DNA from: Nitrospinota bacterium
Lineage (GTDB): Bacteria > JADFOP01 > DATKYB01
Length of the DNA: 34,550 bases
Assembly: GCA_035528715.1 (NCBI GenBank)
Contig: DATKYB010000040.1
Coordinates: forward strand, 1 to 34,550
Reading direction: 5' to 3'
Both the position numbers and the translations under genes were made by a program. Positions 23,357 to 31,321 of the stretch are shown piece after piece (position 1 is the first letter of the stretch; each line of letters begins with the position of its first letter). The notes beneath the pieces were generated by a model. It ran no database searches. It was not told where the DNA came from and saw only the letters and a program-made list of their open reading frames with translations.

Positions 23357-24637
23357 ATGGCCTTTAAAGTTCTGATGCCAAGATTAAGCGATACAATGGA
23401 AGAAGGCAAAATAATCAAGTGGGAAAAGAAAGAGGGAGATAGGGTCGAAAAAGGTGATGTGCTTGCAGAGGTGGAGACAGACAAAGCAAACCTTGAGATG
23501 GAGGCTTATTCATCAGGGATTCTAAGAAAGATAATTTTAAAAGAGGGTGTATCTGCACCAGTAGGAGACCTGATTGCTATTATAGGAGAGAAGGATGAGG
23601 ATATTTCAGATATTGTGAAAGAGGGAAAAGAAAAACCAGCTAAGGAAGAAGAGAAGAAAGAAGAACCCAAAGAGAAGGAGCCGGAAAAAGCAGAAGCGGC
23701 ACCAAAACCAACTGAGGAAGAAAAGAAAGAAGAAAAAGAAGAAATGAAAGAGAAAGAGAAAAAAGAAGAACCGAAAAAGGAAGAAAGAAAAAGGATTTTT
23801 ATCTCTCCGTTAGCTAAAAAGATAGCAGAAGAAGGAGGCTTAGATATTTCAACAATAGAAGGAAGTGGTCCCGAAGGAAGGATTATCAAGAAAGACGTGT
23901 TAAGCACCATTTCAAAAGCGAAAGAGATAAAGCCAGAAATTAAAGAGAAAATTGAGGAATACAGAGAAGAACCTCTTTCTACAATAAGAAAGACAATTGC
24001 AAAGAGACTCACTTTGAGCAAAGGGCCTGTGCCGCATTTTTATGTGACTGCAGAAATTGATATGGAAAGAGCTATCTATTTTAGGAATTCATTGAAAACC
24101 TTGAAAAAAGAAATTCCTGTATCTTTTAATGATATTTTGATAAAGGCCTCAGCCATTGCGCTTGAGAAATTTCCACAAATAAATGCCTCATATAGGACAG
24201 ATAAAATCATTTATTACAATGTTATTCATATAGGGATTGCCGTTGCCTTAGAAGATGGTCTGATAACACCAGTTATAAGAAATGTTGAGAAAAAAACTCT
24301 TTTTGAGGTTGCAAAAGAGAGCAAGGAACTCATAGAAAAAGCCAAGGAGAAGAAGCTGAAACCCGAGGAGTATACAGGTGCGACATTTACCATCTCTAAT
24401 ATGGGTATGTATGACGTTGAAAACTTTTCAGCTATCATCAATCCCCCAGAAGGCGCTATTCTTGCTGTTGGCTCAATCATCAAGAGACCAGTGGTGATTG
24501 AGGATAAAATAGAAATACGAAACAGGATGAAGGTAACGATTTCATGTGACCACCGTATTGTAGACGGTGTAGTGGCAGCTCAGTTTTTACAGGAACTCAA
24601 GATAGATTTAGAGAAGCCTATAGGAATCGTTTTATAA
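23357..24637 (+). CDS. pdhC: Dihydrolipoamide acetyltransferase E2 (pyruvate dehydrogenase)
   Basis: A 426-residue E2 core subunit. One lipoyl domain (1-80) carries the lipoylated Lys43 in ETDKANLEMEA; MPRLSDTMEEGKI is the PDH-type opening. A highly charged linker follows (about 89-146), almost only Glu, Lys and Pro. The peripheral subunit-binding domain lies at ~148-184 (SPLAKKIAEEGGLD, then GSGPEGRIIKKDV). The C-terminal catalytic acyltransferase domain ends with CDHRIVDGVVAAQFL, containing His399 and Asp403. It moves the acetyl group from E1 to CoA, and E3 (next gene) reoxidises the lipoyl group. The charged linker replaces the usual Ala-Pro-rich hinge. GGAGG-like site upstream; 34 bases to lpd. 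Confidence 0.93.
   Translation: MAFKVLMPRLSDTMEEGKIIKWEKKEGDRVEKGDVLAEVETDKANLEMEAYSSGILRKIILKEGVSAPVGDLIAIIGEKDEDISDIVKEGKEKPAKEEEKKEEPKEKEPEKAEAAPKPTEEEKKEEKEEMKEKEKKEEPKKEERKRIFISPLAKKIAEEGGLDISTIEGSGPEGRIIKKDVLSTISKAKEIKPEIKEKIEEYREEPLSTIRKTIAKRLTLSKGPVPHFYVTAEIDMERAIYFRNSLKTLKKEIPVSFNDILIKASAIALEKFPQINASYRTDKIIYYNVIHIGIAVALEDGLITPVIRNVEKKTLFEVAKESKELIEKAKEKKLKPEEYTGATFTISNMGMYDVENFSAIINPPEGAILAVGSIIKRPVVIEDKIEIRNRMKVTISCDHRIVDGVVAAQFLQELKIDLEKPIGIVL
23621..23794 (+). other. Glu/Lys/Pro-rich linker-coding segment in E2
   Basis: Codes for about 58 residues between the lipoyl and subunit-binding domains, dominated by E and K in short alternating runs (EEEKKEEPKEK, EEKKEEKEEM). DNA here is strongly purine-biased on the plus strand, which produces a long false frame on the opposite strand. 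Confidence 0.85.
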
Positions 24638-24671
24638 AAAATTTTTCAACAACAAAAAGGAGAATAATTAC

Positions 24672-26063
24672 ATGGAGAAATTTGACCTCATTATAATAGG
24701 TTCAGGTCCTGGGGGATATGTGGCTGCGATACGAGCTTCCCAGCTAGGGCTAAAGACAGCCGTGGTCGAAGAAGATAAATTAGGCGGTGTCTGTCTTAAT
24801 TGGGGATGCATACCCACAAAGGCATTGATAAAAAACGCAGAGGTTTTGGATCTCTTTAAAAAAGGAAAGCAGTTTGGGATCTCTTATGATAATCTGAGCT
24901 TTGATTTTGGAAGCGCAGTTAAGAGAAGCAGAAAGGTAGCTCTTAAGCTCTCAAAAGGCGTAGAGTATCTCTTCAAGAAGAATAAGATAACACTTTTTCC
25001 AGGACATGCAACTCTAAACAGTTCAAATAGAGTAAAAGTAGAAAAAGACGGGAAGCTTGTAAATGAACTTGAGGCAAAAAATATAATTCTTGCTACAGGT
25101 TCAAGGCCAAAGTCTGTACCAGGTATAAAGATAGATGGTGAAAAGGTCATTACAAGTACAGAGGCGATGGTTTTAGAGGAGGTTCCCAAATCCTTAATTA
25201 TCGTAGGGGCTGGGGCTATCGGTATTGAGTTTGCATATATCTACAATTCTTATGGTTCAGAGGTTACTGTAATAGAGATGCTAGAGAATATTCTTCCTAT
25301 TGAAGATAAGGAAATAACTGAGCAACTGAGGTCTTCCTTCATAAAAAGAGGTGTAAAGATATATACAGGTTCAAAAGTTGCAGAGACGAGGATAGAAGGA
25401 AAGAATATTAAGCTTAAAATGTCTTCTAAGAAAGAGGTCAAAGATATTGTTGGAGAAAAGATACTGGTTGCTATTGGCAGGGATCCTAATATCGAAAATT
25501 TAGGCCTTGAAGATTTAAAAGTGGATACGGACAATGGTTTTATTAAGGTGAATAAAAATTATGAAACAAATATAAAGGGTCTTTTCGCGATTGGTGATGT
25601 TATCGGAGCTCCTCTTCTCGCACACGCAGCATCAGAGGAAGGAATTGCTGCTGTGGAATATATTGCTAAGGGAAAAGAGGCTGGTTTAGATCTTAACAAT
25701 ATGCCTAGCTGTACATATTGTCAACCCCAGGTTGCCAGTATAGGACTAACAGAGGATAAGGCAAGAGAGAAGGGTTTTGATATAGATATCGGAAGATTTC
25801 CCTTCAGGGCTAATGGGAAAGCCCAGGCACTTGAGGAAATGGAAGGGATGGTAAAGATCATCGTAGAGAAAAAATATGGAGAGATTTTAGGAGCACATAT
25901 CCTTGGGTCAGAGGCAACAGAGATGATTGCTGAGATTGGAGTAGCAAAGAGGCTGGAGTCGACGGTTGAGGAGCTGGCTACCACGGTTCATGCCCATCCA
26001 ACACTCTCAGAAGTTGTAGGAGAGGCATCTCTGGATGCTCTGGGCAGGGTAATTCATATTTAA
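24672..26063 (+). CDS. lpd: Dihydrolipoyl dehydrogenase (E3)
   Basis: A 463-residue FAD disulfide reductase that reoxidises dihydrolipoyl groups of E2 and makes NADH. FAD-binding GSGPGG is at 10-15, the redox pair Cys41/Cys46 in GGVCLNWGCIPTKAL, NAD-binding GAGAIGIEF near residue 184, the second FAD motif GLFAIGDV near 304, and the catalytic His442-Glu447 dyad in HAHPTLSE. It has no N-terminal lipoyl domain. It is the only E3 in this window and lies between two different E2 genes, so it probably serves both 2-oxoacid dehydrogenase complexes. Start by AAAAGGAG. Confidence 0.96.
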   Translation: MEKFDLIIIGSGPGGYVAAIRASQLGLKTAVVEEDKLGGVCLNWGCIPTKALIKNAEVLDLFKKGKQFGISYDNLSFDFGSAVKRSRKVALKLSKGVEYLFKKNKITLFPGHATLNSSNRVKVEKDGKLVNELEAKNIILATGSRPKSVPGIKIDGEKVITSTEAMVLEEVPKSLIIVGAGAIGIEFAYIYNSYGSEVTVIEMLENILPIEDKEITEQLRSSFIKRGVKIYTGSKVAETRIEGKNIKLKMSSKKEVKDIVGEKILVAIGRDPNIENLGLEDLKVDTDNGFIKVNKNYETNIKGLFAIGDVIGAPLLAHAASEEGIAAVEYIAKGKEAGLDLNNMPSCTYCQPQVASIGLTEDKAREKGFDIDIGRFPFRANGKAQALEEMEGMVKIIVEKKYGEILGAHILGSEATEMIAEIGVAKRLESTVEELATTVHAHPTLSEVVGEASLDALGRVIHI

Positions 26064-26098
26064 TTAATCTTATATAAAATCAAGGGTTATATTGATAA

Positions 26099-27361
26099 AT
26101 GGAAACAAAGGTAATTTTACCCCAGTTGGGAGAGACAGTTGTTGAGGGGACAATCATAAAGTGGCTCAAAAAAGAGGGAGATTACATAAAGAAGGATGAG
26201 CCGCTTGTAGAAATATCGACGGATAAGGTTGATACCGAGATCCCTTCTCCAGTCAAAGGCAAGATTTCTAAACTTCTCGCAAAAGAAGGAGATACTGTTC
26301 AGGCAGGAGAAGATATAGCTGTTATTGTGGAAGATGAGGAAGGGGCTGAAAAAAAAGAGAAGAAGGGAGAGGAAAAAGGAAAGGAACCGGAAAAAGAAGA
26401 AAAGCCTACAGAGAAAGAAAAGAAAGAGAAAAAGGCAGAAAAGAAATCATCCCTGAAAGGCAAAGGAAAGAAGATCACCCCGGTAGTAGCAAAGATCTCA
26501 TCTGAATTTAATATAGACATAAACAAAATAGAAGGAAGCGGTATCAATGGAAGGGTGACAAAAAAAGACATATTAAATTATCTGGAGCGTGAGGGGATCA
26601 AACAGAGAGAAATCACTAAGGAAGAACCATTAAAGGAAGTGAAGAAGGTAACAGAAGAGGTCAAAACAGAAGAAGAAGAAATTATTGAAATGTCAAGGGT
26701 AAGAAGAAGCATTGCAGAGCATATGGTAAAGAGCAAGCATACTTCTCCTCATGTTACAACAGTAGTTGAGGTTGACATGACAAGGATTGTGGGCTTCCGT
26801 GAAGAGAATAAAGAAAAGTTCCAATCGAAATATAATGTTCCCCTGACATTTACATCCATTATTGTGAAGGCGGTTGTAAATTCTCTAAAGAGATTTCCTA
26901 AAATCAATTCAACTCTTCAAGACAATAAGATTATTATAAAAAAATATTACAATATCGGTATTGCTACGGCAACAGAAGAAGGCCTGATTGTTCCGGTGAT
27001 CAAAAGGGCTGAGAGGCTTGATATTAAGGATATGGCAAAAGAGATATTTAATCTGTCAGAGCGAGCGAGAGAGAAGAAACTTCCTCTCGATTCACTCCAA
27101 GGAGGGACGTTTACCATAACCAATCCTGGTGTTTTTGGGGCCATATTCTCAACACCTATCATTCATCAACCACAGGCAGCTATCCTCGGTGTCGAAGCTA
27201 TTCGAAAGCTACCAGCGGTCATTGATGATGCTATTGCGATCCGATCTATGATGAATCTTTGCCTTTCTTATGACCATCGGGTTATTGATGGCATTGACGC
27301 AGGAAGGTTTTTACAGGATTTGAAAAAGGAGCTAGAAGAAGGATTAAAGCTTGAAGTTTAA
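26099..27361 (+). CDS. Second 2-oxoacid dehydrogenase E2 (2-oxoglutarate/branched-chain type)
   Basis: A 420-residue acyltransferase. The lipoyl domain (1-78) has Lys43 in STDKVDTEIPSPVKG, the version seen in SucB and branched-chain E2, not in PDH E2; PQLGETVVEGTI supports this. A charged Glu/Lys linker (~80-122) leads to the E3/E1-binding domain (~126-162, TPVVAKISSEFNID and GSGINGRVTKKD). The catalytic domain ends with YDHRVIDGIDAGRFL, with His393 and Asp397. Substrate could be succinyl or branched acyl groups. Its E1 partner is probably the pair at 28635-30594; no sucA-type E1 is in the window. It follows lpd by 35 bases and precedes the isocitrate dehydrogenase by 29. Confidence 0.88.
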   Translation: METKVILPQLGETVVEGTIIKWLKKEGDYIKKDEPLVEISTDKVDTEIPSPVKGKISKLLAKEGDTVQAGEDIAVIVEDEEGAEKKEKKGEEKGKEPEKEEKPTEKEKKEKKAEKKSSLKGKGKKITPVVAKISSEFNIDINKIEGSGINGRVTKKDILNYLEREGIKQREITKEEPLKEVKKVTEEVKTEEEEIIEMSRVRRSIAEHMVKSKHTSPHVTTVVEVDMTRIVGFREENKEKFQSKYNVPLTFTSIIVKAVVNSLKRFPKINSTLQDNKIIIKKYYNIGIATATEEGLIVPVIKRAERLDIKDMAKEIFNLSERAREKKLPLDSLQGGTFTITNPGVFGAIFSTPIIHQPQAAILGVEAIRKLPAVIDDAIAIRSMMNLCLSYDHRVIDGIDAGRFLQDLKKELEEGLKLEV

Positions 27362-27390
27362 AAACAGAAGAAGATTGAGAGAACAATAGG

Positions 27391-28383
27391 ATGCATAAAA
27401 TTACGTGGCTTCCTGGAGATGGCATAGGACCTGAGGTTACAGGCTCAACCATTAAGGTTATAAACGCTACGGGTGTAAAGATTGACTGGGAAAGAGTAGA
27501 AATAGGTGAAAAAGTCTTGGCCGAATCGGGAAAACCTTTGACAGATGATGTTTTTGATATTGTCAAAAAGAACAAGATTGCTATTAAAGGGCCCACAACC
27601 ACTCCCATAGTATCTGGCCACTCAAGCGCCAATGTAGCATTAAGAAAGGGGCTCAACCTCTATGCATGTGTAAGACCCATTAAAAGTATATCGGGTATTC
27701 GTTCCCTTTATAAGGATTTAGACATTGTGGTTATAAGGGAAAACACAGAGGGTCTTTATACGGATAAGGAGCAGGAGATTGTACCGGGCGTAGTTGAGTG
27801 TCTGAAAATTGTTACAGAACAGGCATCAAGGAGAATTGCCAGATTCACCTTTGAGTATGCAAAAAAAGAGGGAAGAAAAAAGGTTACTGCGGTTCACAAG
27901 GCCAATATTATGAAGATGACCGATGGCCTTTTTTTAAGCTGTGTAAGGGAGATTTCAAAGGACTATCCTAAGATTCAATACGAAGAGGGTATTGTGGACA
28001 GTACATGTATGCAGTTGGTTACCAACCCTTATCAGTATGATGTCCTGGTCATGGGGAATCTCTACGGGGATATTATCTCTGACCTTTGTGCTGGCCTTAT
28101 AGGTGGATTGGGGGTAGCTCCGGGTGCGAATTTTGGAGATGGATGTGCGATCTTTGAGTCGGTTCATGGAAGCGCTCCAGACATCGCGGGAAAAAACATA
28201 GCTAATCCTATCGCATCGATTCTTTCAGGAGCATTGATGTTAAGATATATAGGAGAAGATTCCGCTGCAAAAAGAATTGAAGATTCAGTTAGAAAGGTTG
28301 TTAAACAGGGAATGCTAACAAAAGATCTTGGGGGCAGTGCCACAACAGATGGACTCACCTCTGCAATAGAAAAAGAACTTTAA
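27391..28383 (+). CDS. Isocitrate dehydrogenase, NAD-type (isocitrate/isopropylmalate DH family)
   Basis: A 330-residue decarboxylating dehydrogenase. The opening WLPGDGIGPEVTGS, the TTTPIVSGHSSANVALRK segment near 70-87, YACVRPIKSI and REN(T)EGLYTD (about 117-125), and GNLYGDIISDL near 223 are the family substrate and metal blocks; FESVHGSAPDIAGK (about 254-267) is the cofactor-site region. The S-x-N-V-A-L-R-K pattern matches isocitrate enzymes of the NAD (IDH3-like) group rather than isopropylmalate dehydrogenase. It would produce 2-oxoglutarate and NADH. It lies between the second E2 and its probable E1, hinting at a link to 2-oxoglutarate use. Homoisocitrate or other beta-decarboxylating relatives remain possible. 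Confidence 0.85.
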   Translation: MHKITWLPGDGIGPEVTGSTIKVINATGVKIDWERVEIGEKVLAESGKPLTDDVFDIVKKNKIAIKGPTTTPIVSGHSSANVALRKGLNLYACVRPIKSISGIRSLYKDLDIVVIRENTEGLYTDKEQEIVPGVVECLKIVTEQASRRIARFTFEYAKKEGRKKVTAVHKANIMKMTDGLFLSCVREISKDYPKIQYEEGIVDSTCMQLVTNPYQYDVLVMGNLYGDIISDLCAGLIGGLGVAPGANFGDGCAIFESVHGSAPDIAGKNIANPIASILSGALMLRYIGEDSAAKRIEDSVRKVVKQGMLTKDLGGSATTDGLTSAIEKEL

Positions 28384-28407
28384 ATTCTTTAAAAATCAGG
28401 AAAGGAT

Positions 28408-28611
28408 ATGAAAAAAGAAAGACAAAAGAGTGATAAAGAAGAAAAAGAGGTTTTATGTGTCAGGATCAAAAGACCTTTAAGTGTGAGAAAGCACAAAACT
28501 TGTCCCTACTGTTTTGGCAAGATATCTGACATAAAATCAAAAAAACACAAAAAATTTTGCGATTATAAAGAAGGAAAGGACAGCGTAGGTTTTGGCTTTC
28601 CATTTGATTGA
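28408..28611 (+). CDS. Small C2HC zinc-finger protein (67 aa)
   Basis: A 67-residue basic protein with one apparent zinc site: Cys32-x2-Cys35-x11-His47-x3-Cys51 (KTCPYCFGKISD, then KKHKKFC). The N-terminal third is Lys/Glu-rich and the C-terminus ends GFGFPFD. I do not recognise a named family. AGGAAAGGA precedes the start; 24 bases separate it from the isocitrate dehydrogenase and 23 from the second E1alpha, so it is inside the metabolic operon. Role unknown: possibly a regulator of the operon or a complex-associated factor, both inferences. The tidy spacing and ribosome site argue that it is real. Confidence 0.7.
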   Translation: MKKERQKSDKEEKEVLCVRIKRPLSVRKHKTCPYCFGKISDIKSKKHKKFCDYKEGKDSVGFGFPFD

Positions 28612-28634
28612 ACTCTTCATAGAGGAAGAAGCTT

Positions 28635-29591
28635 TTGGAGAAGGAAAGACTTCTTAAAAAGATGCATTACTGGCTCAAATTTATCAGAGCCTTTGAAGAA
28701 AGGATCTCCATACTCTACAGACAAGGGAAATTACTGGGAGGAGTCTATTCAGGCATGGGCCAGGAAGCTATTGTTGTCGGAACATGTATTGATCTTAAGA
28801 AGGAAGATTTTATCTTCCCGCTCCATAGAGACATAGGAGCTACTCTCGTAAAAGGGATTGAGCCGAAGATTCTTATGGCACAGCTATTAGGAAAGAAGAC
28901 AGGCCTTTCAAAAGGAAAAGATTCCTATCTTCACGCTGGGGATATAGATCTTGGGGTTATTGGATCTACAAGTATGCTGGGCTCTTCCTTACCTGTTGCT
29001 GCAGGAGTCGGTCTCGCTTTCAAATTGAAGAAGAAGGATAATGTAGTTGTTGCATTTTTTGGAGAGGGGGCCAGTAACAGAGGTGACTTTCATGAAGCCC
29101 TGAATCTGGCAGGGGTCTGGAAACTCCCTGTTATTTTTGTTTGTGAGAACAACTTTTTTGCCTATTCCACACCAATAGAGGCGCAAATGGCAATTGAGGA
29201 CGTCGCGGACAGGGCTTCGAGTTATGGCTTTTCAGGTGTTGTGTGTAGTGGTAATGACCTTATGGCGGTTTATAAGATAGCCAAAAAGGCTATAGATAAA
29301 GCAAGAGCAGGAGAAGGTCCAACTTTGATTGAGTGTAAAACCTATCGCTGGCATGGACACTCAGAACATGACGAAGCGTCTTACAGGGCAAAGGATGAAT
29401 TTTTGGAGTGGAAGAGCAGAGACCCAATACCAAGATTTGAACTCTATCTGGAAGAATTGAAGATACTGGATAAGAAGCTCAAAGAGAGCATAGATAAGGA
29501 TATAAGAGAGGAAATAGATCAAGCCGTAAAATTTGCTGAGGAAAGTCCTTTTCCAGAGGGAAAGGAGACGCTCGATGATATCTACAAGTAA
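28635..29591 (+). CDS. Second 2-oxoacid dehydrogenase E1, alpha subunit (branched-chain type)
   Basis: A 318-residue ThDP subunit, paralogous to pdhA above but clearly distinct. The ThDP motif runs from GEGASNRGDFHEALN (143-157) to Asn172-Asn173 (VCENNFFAYSTP). ENNFFAYSTP and YRWHGHSEHDEASYR resemble branched-chain 2-oxoacid or acetoin dehydrogenase E1alpha more than PDH. Translation begins at TTG 28635 with GAGG 9 bases upstream; no ATG start gives the conserved N-terminus. It is followed by its beta subunit after 22 bases. The likely acyl acceptor is the E2 at 26099. The substrate (branched-chain 2-oxoacids, acetoin or 2-oxoglutarate) cannot be fixed from sequence alone. Confidence 0.87.
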   Translation: MEKERLLKKMHYWLKFIRAFEERISILYRQGKLLGGVYSGMGQEAIVVGTCIDLKKEDFIFPLHRDIGATLVKGIEPKILMAQLLGKKTGLSKGKDSYLHAGDIDLGVIGSTSMLGSSLPVAAGVGLAFKLKKKDNVVVAFFGEGASNRGDFHEALNLAGVWKLPVIFVCENNFFAYSTPIEAQMAIEDVADRASSYGFSGVVCSGNDLMAVYKIAKKAIDKARAGEGPTLIECKTYRWHGHSEHDEASYRAKDEFLEWKSRDPIPRFELYLEELKILDKKLKESIDKDIREEIDQAVKFAEESPFPEGKETLDDIYK

Positions 29592-29603
29592 AGAAAAATA
29601 AAC

Positions 29604-29608
29604 GGAGG
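29604..29608 (+). promoter_or_regulatory. Strong Shine-Dalgarno for a TTG start
   Basis: GGAGG lies five bases before TTG 29614, the start of the second E1beta. The first residues SQITYLEAI align with E1beta N-termini, so TTG is genuinely used. Confidence 0.65.
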
Positions 29609-29613
29609 AAGGA

Positions 29614-30594
29614 TTGAGCCAAATAACCTATTTAGAGGCCATTCGTTGTGCAATGAGAGAAGAGATGAAAAGAGATAAAAATGTCTTTTTGATGGGTGAA
29701 GATATTGGTATTTATGGAGGGGCTTTTCGTGCAACAGAGGGCTTGTATAAGGAATTTGGGAAAGAAAGGGTTATTGACACCCCTATATCCGAATCAGCAA
29801 TTGTCGGAGCTGCTATAGGCGCATCTCTTCTTGGTATGAGACCTGTTGTGGAGATGCAGTTTGCCGACTTTATATCCTGTGCCTTTGACCAGATTGTCAA
29901 TCAAGCTGCTACTATGAGATACAGACATGGTGGCAAGATTTCTGTTCCTATAGTGATACGAGGACCATCAGGCGCGGGGATTCACGGAGCGATATTTCAC
30001 TCACAGAGCCCCGAGGCATGGTTTATCCATACGCCCGGTCTAAAGGTTGTTGTTCCATCCACTCCTTATGACGCAAAGGGACTTTTAAAGGCATCTATAA
30101 GGGATGATAACCCCGTGATTTATCTTGAACACAAATACCTCTACAGAAGAATTAAAGAAGAGGTGCCAAAAGAAGATTTTATAATCCCCTTGGGGAAGGG
30201 TGATATAAAGAGAAAGGGAGATGACATTACACTCATTACTTACGGGGCGATGGTGCACATAGCTCTTGAGGCATCAGATATTTTACAAAAAGCTGGCATA
30301 GAAACTGAAGTTATCGATTTAAGAACCCTCTCGCCTTTAGATAAAGAGATGATAAAAAAATCTGTTTCAAAGACCAGTAAAGTTTTAATACTTCAGGAGG
30401 ACAAAAAGACTTTGGGTATTGCCAGTGAAATCTCTGCTTTTTTAGCTGAGGAATTTTTTGAAGAACTGGATGGCCCTATTATCAGAGTAACGAGCCCAGA
30501 CACACATGTCCCTTTTAGCCCTCCATTGGAAGAGTTTTATCTGCCAGACGTTAAGAAGACTGTGGACGCCGTGAAGAAGCTTGCCGCTTATTAA
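29614..30594 (+). CDS. Second 2-oxoacid dehydrogenase E1, beta subunit (branched-chain type)
   Basis: A 326-residue partner of the preceding alpha subunit. MGEDIGIYGGAFRATEGL, then VVEMQFADFISCAFDQI, GAIFHSQSPEAWFIHTPGLKVV and especially YLEHKYLYRR are typical of branched-chain 2-oxoacid dehydrogenase E1beta. The C-terminal domain (RVTSPDTHVPFSPPLE) is complete and close to the family 'D-T-P-x-P' version. The start is TTG with GGAGG five bases upstream. lipB follows after 19 bases, which ties this complex to lipoyl-group synthesis. It would act with the second E2 at 26099 and the shared E3. Confidence 0.88.
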   Translation: MSQITYLEAIRCAMREEMKRDKNVFLMGEDIGIYGGAFRATEGLYKEFGKERVIDTPISESAIVGAAIGASLLGMRPVVEMQFADFISCAFDQIVNQAATMRYRHGGKISVPIVIRGPSGAGIHGAIFHSQSPEAWFIHTPGLKVVVPSTPYDAKGLLKASIRDDNPVIYLEHKYLYRRIKEEVPKEDFIIPLGKGDIKRKGDDITLITYGAMVHIALEASDILQKAGIETEVIDLRTLSPLDKEMIKKSVSKTSKVLILQEDKKTLGIASEISAFLAEEFFEELDGPIIRVTSPDTHVPFSPPLEEFYLPDVKKTVDAVKKLAAY

Positions 30595-30613
30595 TCCATT
30601 AAACCTTTTGATT

Positions 30614-31291
30614 ATGAAAAAGACATTGAACATATTAAATCTTGGATTTAATGAATACAGCAAAACCCTCGGCCTTCAAAGAAAACTAATGAAACTAAGG
30701 CAGAAAGGTTCGATTGAGGATCTTCTTATCCTTGTAGAGCATAATCATGTTTACACGCTCGGAAGGAGCGGAAAAGAATCCAACCTTCTTTTAGATAAGG
30801 AGTCCTTGAGGAAAAAAGGGATAGAGTTCTGGGAGATAGAAAGGGGAGGAGACATTACCTATCATGGTCCTGGTCAGATCGTCGGCTACCCTATTTTTGA
30901 TTTAACTAATATTAAAAAAGATGTTCACCACTTTTTGAGAAATATTGAAGAGGTTTTGATTCGGGTCCTTAAAGAATATGGTATTGATGGAAAGAGGATA
31001 AAGGGAAAAACAGGGGTCTGGGTCAGAGGGGAGAAGATCGCATCTATTGGGGTAAAGATAAGCCGATGGATAACCTGGCATGGCTTTGCAATGAATGTCA
31101 ATACAGACCTTTCCTACTTTGATGACATTATCCTTTGCGGTTTAAAAGATGCAAAGCCTACTTCTATGGAAAGATTACTTGGAAAAGAATTAGATATGGA
31201 GGAGGTTGAGAAGAAGATAGTGAATTATTCTGTTGTCATATTTGATTACTCAAATATTAAAAAACAAAAGCTAAAAGACCTTATTAGTTAA
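30614..31291 (+). CDS. lipB: Octanoyltransferase (lipoate biosynthesis)
   Basis: A 225-residue cytosolic enzyme that moves the octanoyl group from acyl carrier protein to lipoyl domains; LipA then adds sulfur. Signature RGGDITYHGPGQIVGYP is at 78-93; the catalytic pair is Lys141 (GEKIASIGVK) and Cys175 (IILCGLKDA), matching the Lys/Cys dyad of LipB. Its substrates are the two E2 proteins encoded just upstream, a clear functional reason for the location. ATG 30614 is used; no strong Shine-Dalgarno is visible, and a frame extension from TTG 30581 overlaps the E1beta gene. lipA is not in the window. Confidence 0.95.
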   Translation: MKKTLNILNLGFNEYSKTLGLQRKLMKLRQKGSIEDLLILVEHNHVYTLGRSGKESNLLLDKESLRKKGIEFWEIERGGDITYHGPGQIVGYPIFDLTNIKKDVHHFLRNIEEVLIRVLKEYGIDGKRIKGKTGVWVRGEKIASIGVKISRWITWHGFAMNVNTDLSYFDDIILCGLKDAKPTSMERLLGKELDMEEVEKKIVNYSVVIFDYSNIKKQKLKDLIS

Positions 31292-31321
31292 AATTTATTT
31301 TTTTGATACTAGCTTTTTTGG

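Noticed and set aside
23506-24021. 171-codon minus-strand Ser/Phe-rich frame
   Set aside because: It is the reverse of the GAA/AAA-rich linker codons of the E2 gene; low-complexity shadow.
31266-31317. AAAAGCTA / TAGCTTTT inverted repeat between the convergent lipB and ligase genes
   Set aside because: A 36-base loop and mostly A-T stem make a bidirectional terminator unlikely, though the location is suggestive.
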